From NCBI GenBank assembly GCA_963675135.1, contig OY776125.1, positions 23,858,565-23,922,564 on the forward strand: a DNA stretch of 64,000 nucleotides. Direction: 5' to 3'. Position 1 is the stretch's first letter; the number at the start of each line of letters is the position of its first letter. Of the stretch, positions 58,240-64,000 are shown piece by piece. This DNA is from Galeopsis tetrahit (taxonomy: Eukaryota > Streptophyta > Magnoliopsida > Lamiales > Lamiaceae). The position numbers and the translations under genes were made by a program. The notes beneath the pieces were generated by a model that was given only the letters and a program-made list of their open reading frames with translations, had not been told where the DNA came from and did no database searches.

Positions 58240-60560
58240 GATCAGCTTCACATGGTAGTTGTGTGCAAAAGGCCAAAAAAGATTTCACTGTACTAATTGG
58301 AGGCAAATCTGGTGTAGAGAATCACCGGCCAAAACGATCGAGCATGTTGAATTAAAACAAAATGTGAAGAGATTCTGAGCTATCCAAATAAGAGATAGAA
58401 CACATGCTAGGGAATCAGCTTTCAAGTCCAGACAACTCTACCTGCCTTTTAACTAAAGTACTGATTCTGCAATATATATATATATATCAAAATTATTTCT
58501 ATAGAATAATTAATTAAAGTGGACTTTTTTTTTTTTATCAAAATTTTAATTTCAAAACTTAGAAATATTTCAAGCAAAAAATAAAAAAATTGATATATGA
58601 CATATATATACGAGTATGAATGTATGATTATACTTCTTTGCACAAGAGGATATTATACTACAACTTTTACCGGCCAGTTCTACTCTATTGAAATACAATC
58701 AACCCTTTGGTCGTTACGTGCAATACTTGTCATTGATCATTTAATCTAGTCTATCTAGAATGAATAAATAAAATGAAACATAAAACTTGGAGTAGATAAT
58801 AACCAGGTAAGTCTCCATAATTTTAACCAGACAACGTAAATTCTCTTTCTTAAAATAGTACTACTATTTTTTAAAATAATACTATTTGAGAAATTAAGTA
58901 TATTATGTGCATTGTGTGAAATTTCATAACGAGAAGAAATTGGATAGAGTGCATATTGAGAGAATCGAGAAATATAGAATTCATATTGAGTAGTAAATGA
59001 ATTGAATAGTGAATTAGATGATCATCACTCCTCTATATAAGAAGAGGTTTACAAGAGAGGTTATAACTACTAAACTAAAAGTTACAACTAGAATAACTAC
59101 TCTAACTAATACTCTTTCATTTGTTAATTGGCTTGACTTGTTGTTATTCTTCACACATTGTACAAATAATATTAGTGGGGTACATATACTTTATCACACA
59201 GTTTAGCCTATGAAGTGTGAAATTAGTTATTGGAATTAACAAAGTGTTTAGGCTCATATATATACAAATGTGAGAGTAACCAATTAACTAATCTTGATTG
59301 GTTATTTAAACTAACTCAACTATATTAACATTAACATGAAGTATACTTACTAAACAATATAATTTAATAAACAATATGACTATACTAATACTTCATATAA
59401 TAAACAATATGACTTTGTACACTAGACATGAATATGGAGTTGATCATAAAAAAAATTATAAACAAGTTTGTAGAAGTTTTTGTCAAACACCCCACACAAT
59501 ACCTGATTATCAATCAGCTGATGTAACTGCGTCACTTTCCTTATATATATATGTCTGGAAATTTATGAGATTCTTGTCTATCAATATGGAGTATATATAT
59601 CAAAGTTGACATTCCTCCTGCAGAGACGATTACGATATTGCACGTAGCATACTAGCTAGCATGTGTATGTTACAAACTTACAATACAAACACACATGCCC
59701 AAATTAGTTAAAGATATATATGATGAGGAAACTAGTTGCCGTACGACCTTAATAATTAATTATATTATTGTCAAACAGTAAGTGAATCTGCTTTTTACCT
59801 AGCTAGCTAATTAATTAATTAAGTCTGATTAATTATCCTTATATTTTTTTTATTCTAAAGATATTCCAATTAATTAAGAACATATCTGTGGATGATGATG
59901 GACCACAGATGTCATTTTCCAAATAGCATCGATCGATCTATCCACATATCTGAAAGAATTAATGATGCATGCAGACGAGACGAGAGATATCAATTTAATC
60001 ATTGATTTTCATAAACGAATATTTATTGAATAATATTAATAGTCATGAAAAATAATCAAATTACAATTAATTCATATATACGTACATAAAATGTCACTTT
60101 TACAATTAATTTTTAAATAAAAAAATATCATTTTGATTAGAAAGATAAATTTCCTTTTAACTAGACCGTACCTAGATCTTGATTTTATTTAACTTTTTTT
60201 AATCCTTTTGTTATTGCAAAAAATACATAACTAAATTAATGATCAAATTAATTAGGTACACCTTTCAATGAAAAAATTCCTAGAAAAATTATAATGACAA
60301 GATTTCTGTCATTAAAATTCAATTTTTTTTGTAGTGGTGACATTCTATATGCATAACAGTAACACTTAATATAAATACTTTAAAAAAAAAAAGAATTCGT
60401 GAACTCGAGTTTACAACCCATGAATAAACTAATCCACCACCTTCAAATCATATTCTCCACATATATATTAGCATATTTCTATCCAAATATCTAGAGAACC
60501 TTCACTTTTTTAATTAAACAAATCAAATATATAATATAATCAAATCAATCCACCACCTTC
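58240..60560. other. Gene-free region upstream of glutaredoxin 4
   Basis: AT-rich DNA with (AT)n runs and short direct repeats such as ATAAACAATATGACT (near 59368 and 59399). No gene seen. Confidence 0.4.
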
Positions 60561-60571
60561 ACTTGCCTCTC

Positions 60572-60579
60572 TATAAATA
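60572..60579 (+). promoter_or_regulatory. TATA box of glutaredoxin 4
   Basis: TATAAATA within GCCTCTCTATAAATACA, about 85 bases before the ATG, closely resembling glutaredoxin 3. Confidence 0.8.
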
Positions 60580-60660
60580 CAACCCCCATGAAGCCTTACA
60601 ACCATCACAAACAAACTCATATATTCTTCATCAACAAACAGACTACATTTGAATCGAAAG

Positions 60661-60969
60661 ATGGATCGTGTGGCCAAGATCTCTTCCCAGAAAGCTGTGG
60701 TGATCTTCAGCAAGAGTACATGTTGCATGTGCCATGCAATCAAGAGACTCTTCTACGAGCAAGGAGTCAGCCCCTTGATCATCGAGCTCGACGAGGACCC
60801 CCGAGGAAAGGAAATCGAGCGCGCCCTCATGAAGGCCGGGTGCAGCCCTGCCGTCCCCGCTGTTTTTATTGGGGGGAGACTCGTCGGCTCCGCTAACACC
60901 GTCATGACTCTGCAGCTAGACGGTTCCCTCAAGCAGATGCTTAAAGATGCCGGAGCATTATGGCTTTAG
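60661..60969 (+). CDS. CC-type glutaredoxin 4 (CCMC, ALWL)
   Basis: Intronless, 102 residues. CCMC at 21-24, P-A-V-P-AVFIGG around 63-72, C-terminal KDAGALWL with L-K-Q-M-L just before. I start at ATG 60661; a longer frame from 60649 depends on a non-ATG codon and is not matched in glutaredoxin 3. Near twin of glutaredoxin 3: same start MDRVAKI, same length, similar core promoter. Expected role as for the other ALWL-bearing CC-type members. Confidence 0.96.
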   Translation: MDRVAKISSQKAVVIFSKSTCCMCHAIKRLFYEQGVSPLIIELDEDPRGKEIERALMKAGCSPAVPAVFIGGRLVGSANTVMTLQLDGSLKQMLKDAGALWL

Positions 60970-62650
60970 ATCTCACGTGTTTGCAAACTCTACTAACACC
61001 TTTCAAAACTTTTTAAAAAAGTAATTGTGACTGTTTTGTAGAGTTTGCAAACACTCTGAAAAGCTGATTTAGTTAAGCACTTTTTTTTGCTTCGTCCCTT
61101 AAATGGGCTGATCAGCTTTTCTGTTACAACAGACAAATAGTACTTTTTTGTTAAGTACTTATGTACGCATGGAAGATGTTAATATACTATTTTCAAGCTT
61201 ATAAGCTACTGCTTTTCTTTCAACGTACTTTTAGCTTCAATGATTATATAATTACTAAGAAAAGTCACAACACAACTAATATTATTCACTTATTAAGAGT
61301 TTTTAGTGAAATTGACTTTTACTATTAAGTGAAAACAATTAAATAATTGATACAGTATTGTAGTACATACAAGAACCAGTGTAAGGAGAATTCAGTGATT
61401 AAAAAAAAGAATAATGAATAATTGTGAAACTTTAACTAATTAATTAACGTTGATTCTTAACGGTATTTTTATAAAAAAAGGGAAAACTAACGTATCATAG
61501 TGACATTCAACAAATGATATAGAAAACAAAAAACCAGACACTGTAGCCTAATTTGATAGGGTAATAAATATTACTCCTTTATGCTCAGCAAAAATTTTGT
61601 GAGTGATACTTAGCTGCAATTGGTTTTACTGTACAATTGAAATTTAATTCTAATAAATTTGGTCAAATGTTGAATTAAAAAGCTAGATTAAATTTAGTAA
61701 ATTGAACTTTAAAATCTAAATGTATCTATATACACTCAATTGCATGAATAAATTTGTCTATTTCTGTTAACTTGGCTTATTTATTCATCTACAATTTTTT
61801 TTATGAAAACATTATTTTATTTTCACCTTTCAATCATCATTACTTAAATTGATGTTCAATTTTACCTTACAAACAATCATTTTATTCCTAATGATGCGCT
61901 CCACAATATATTCTCTTATTTTATCTACTTTATTAACTTTTTCTTAAAGCTGTAATCTGGCACAACAAGTAATATTTAAAATCCCCAAAAAATCCAAATC
62001 ATATTAAAAAACATGAAAATAAACCTGTAGTCTGACACAATAATTAATATTTAACCTTAATTTCCTTATTTTGTCGTGCATTGCATCACAGAATGTGAGA
62101 GCTAGGATGTTAATTTGTTGAATTAAGGTGAAAAATAACCCATTAATAAATCGAAACTGTAGCAATTGTAGGCTACTGTCGTGTAGAGAATCATATCAGC
62201 GGCCGACTATAGGCTTTTAAAAATGCATGCATGTCCGGGAATCAACTTTGAAAATTTAAAGTGTATGATTCTATTACAACATGATGTCATATCTAACAAT
62301 TAATATATATACTATATTCTTTTTGATAAATACAAACCAATTTGAAATGACACAGATGATTCTTACATACAAGTGTCCTCCCACATATTGGTGACCTTTC
62401 AACGTTCTTTGGGGCAGATTTATTTGAGAAAAAGTAAAGTGAGGATTAGTGAAAAGATCAAAGTTTGGACAATCTAATGAGAAAGAACACTTGATTCCAA
62501 CTAATCTTTGTTTAAAAAGATGGATTCTTTCAACACTTGTCATATACTATATAATTATATATATATATATATATATGCTTGCTCAACATGATCAACCACT
62601 TATATGCCATACAAATGATCAAGTATAGTAACAACCAGACGGGGTGTTTT
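60970..62650. other. Gene-free region after glutaredoxin 4
   Basis: No gene. Positions 61613-61748 resemble 33836-33965. An (AT)n tract lies at about 62556-62575. Confidence 0.45.
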
Positions 62651-62688
62651 CAACATTACAAAAAAACTGATTTTTAGTGACAATATTC

Positions 62689-63260
62689 CACTACTAGAAA
62701 ACTGCAATTTAGCGGTGAAAAAATTTGTCGTTAATTCTAATATTTTTATCGCTAACGTGAGTTATCGATGAAATACTTTTATCGCGGGATTTGTTGCTAT
62801 ACACCCGTCGCTAACGTGTTTGCGACAAAAAAAATTAATTTTGTCGCAAATGTTTGCGATGAAAATTTGAGTTTCATCGCAAAATATTAACGACGAAAAT
62901 TTGAGTTTCATCGCAAAATATTAGCGACAAAAATATAAGTTTCATCGCAAAATATTAGCGACGAAAATATAAGTTTCATCGCAAAATATTAACGACAAAA
63001 ATATGAGTTTCATCAAAAAATATTTGCGAAGAAAATCAAACATTTGTCGCAAACACGTTAGCAACGGGTGTATAGCAACAAATCCCATGACAAAATTATT
63101 TCACCGCTAACTCACATTAGCGACGAAAATATTAGAATTAATTAGTGACAAATTTTTTCGTGTCTAAAATATTAGCTCCTTACTTCGTGGCTAATTTTTT
63201 GCGATAAATATTTTAATTCCGTTGCAAATGTTTGCGATGAAACTCATATTTGCTAATATT
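62689..63260. mobile_element. CACTA-like end with inverted repeat and tandem array (incomplete)
   Basis: Starts CACTACTAGAAAACTGCAAT, a CACTA-type terminus. The stretch 62726-62835 is repeated in inverse at about 63040-63165 (shared GGGTGTATAGCAACAAATCC on the plus strand of the right arm). Between them is an array of 34-bp units. TTTGCGACGAA/TCGCAAAA motifs resemble CACTA subterminal repeats. No matching right terminus was found, so the element is truncated or rearranged. Confidence 0.6.
62861..63030. repeat. 34-bp tandem array, five units
   Basis: Units beginning GAAAATTTGAGTTTCATCGC recur at 62861, 62895, 62929, 62963 and 62997, with the last most diverged. Confidence 0.88.
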
Positions 63261-63296
63261 TTGCTATGGATATCCGATTTATGAATCATTCTTTAA

Positions 63297-63412
63297 ACCC
63301 ACTTCCGCACTCGACCAACCCAACCCTTACCCATACCCGGCCAGTCCCAACCCACACCCGACCCCCCACCCACCCAACCCAACCAGACCCCAACCAACAT
63401 ACCCCCCCCCTA
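63297..63412. repeat. C-rich ACCC/CCAACCC low-complexity tract
   Basis: About 115 bp almost without G on the plus strand, made of CCAACCC, ACCCGACC and ACCCAACC variants. A short open frame over it is an artefact of composition. Confidence 0.85.
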
Positions 63413-63479
63413 ATTTAAATAAATATTCTTTTGGTTTTCGTGGGAATTGATCCCGGGTGGATGGGCGCCCCACCACTCG

Positions 63480-64000
63480 GGCAGACAACTCTTTGGTTCA
63501 ATTTTTAATATTAATTATATATGTATTCAATTGTTACTAATTTAATTATTTTTACTCATTTAATAATTTATTTCACATATATATATTAATTGATTATTTT
63601 TTAATTTGTAATAATTATATATATATATATATATATATTTGTGTATATATATTGTAATTTTTAAAACAATTCTAATTGTAAAAAATCAATGTTACTTTAA
63701 CAATTTCAAAAAAATAATAAATATTACATTCAATCTTCATGTCCATCTTCATTTGCATCATCATATTTATAAATATTTTTATAAATATTCAAACTGATTT
63801 ATAAGACACAAAATTTGGAGAATTATTAAACATTTAATTATATAAAATGATTTTCTTGATTTAATATGCATAGTGAAGTAGTATTCTTCCCTCATTCTTA
63901 CTGGAATAAGAATAAATAATTAATGAAATCAAGAAAACAGAAAAACATAAAACAAATTACACAAAATGAAATCAAGAAATTATACCCCAAAATAAATTAA
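63480..64000. other. Gene-free AT-rich end of window
   Basis: (AT)n at about 63615-63636. Nothing else recognised. Confidence 0.4.

Noticed and set aside
60649..60660. N-terminal extension of glutaredoxin 4
   Set aside because: It requires a non-ATG start. The ATG at 60661 aligns exactly with the start of glutaredoxin 3.
62861..63030. CRISPR-like regular repeats
   Set aside because: The 34-bp units are contiguous, without unique spacers, in a plant genome; this is a plain tandem array.
1..64000. A new multi-gene defence or metabolic system
   Set aside because: The only host genes are the ALWAYS EARLY-like fragment, the CCCH pair and four glutaredoxins. Their spacing and content give no evidence for a new pathway beyond local gene-family expansion.

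Overview
This is nuclear DNA of a flowering plant, almost certainly a eudicot; I cannot name the species. The evidence is: land-plant-specific CC-type glutaredoxins, plant CCCH zinc-finger genes with plant-style introns and TATA boxes, the first exon of an ALWAYS EARLY-like gene, AT-rich intergenic DNA, and plant transposon families (CACTA, MULE, hAT, Stowaway- and Tourist-like MITEs, Ty3/gypsy, LINE).

Layout. 1-1.95 kb: 5' end of a minus-strand ALWAYS EARLY-like gene (first coding exon, leader intron, TATA box). 2-17.7 kb: gene-free and transposon-rich, with a truncated tRNA-Phe beside a 213-bp tandem repeat, a CACTA deletion derivative, a ~1 kb AT-rich foldback, a near-perfect palindrome and many MITEs. 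17.7-22.3 kb and 27.9-32.5 kb: two directly repeated copies of a seven-exon, five-finger CCCH gene, separated by a dispersed repeat family, a solo LTR with TSD and a decayed Mutator transposase. 32.8-61 kb: four intronless CC-type glutaredoxin genes (one minus, three plus) spread among transposons. Between the second and third lies a MULE-like element split by a 7.75-kb Athila-like retrotransposon that keeps gag-protease but has no reverse transcriptase or integrase. Between the third and fourth is a 5-kb Ty3/gypsy element with nearly identical LTRs but a broken pol. 61-64 kb: no gene, but a CACTA-like end with a 34-bp tandem array inside an inverted repeat.

How the genes work together. The glutaredoxins form one expanded local family. 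Three keep the C-terminal ALWL motif linked to TGA-factor and TOPLESS interaction, and one has lost it. The CCCH pair are predicted RNA/DNA-binding proteins. I see no operon-like coupling and no clearly new biochemical system. The most informative signals are evolutionary: a gene-conversion-like identity tract and a shared GC-AG intron in the CCCH pair, a transposon stack dateable by TSDs, and a retroelement whose intact ends and broken pol imply mobilisation in trans.
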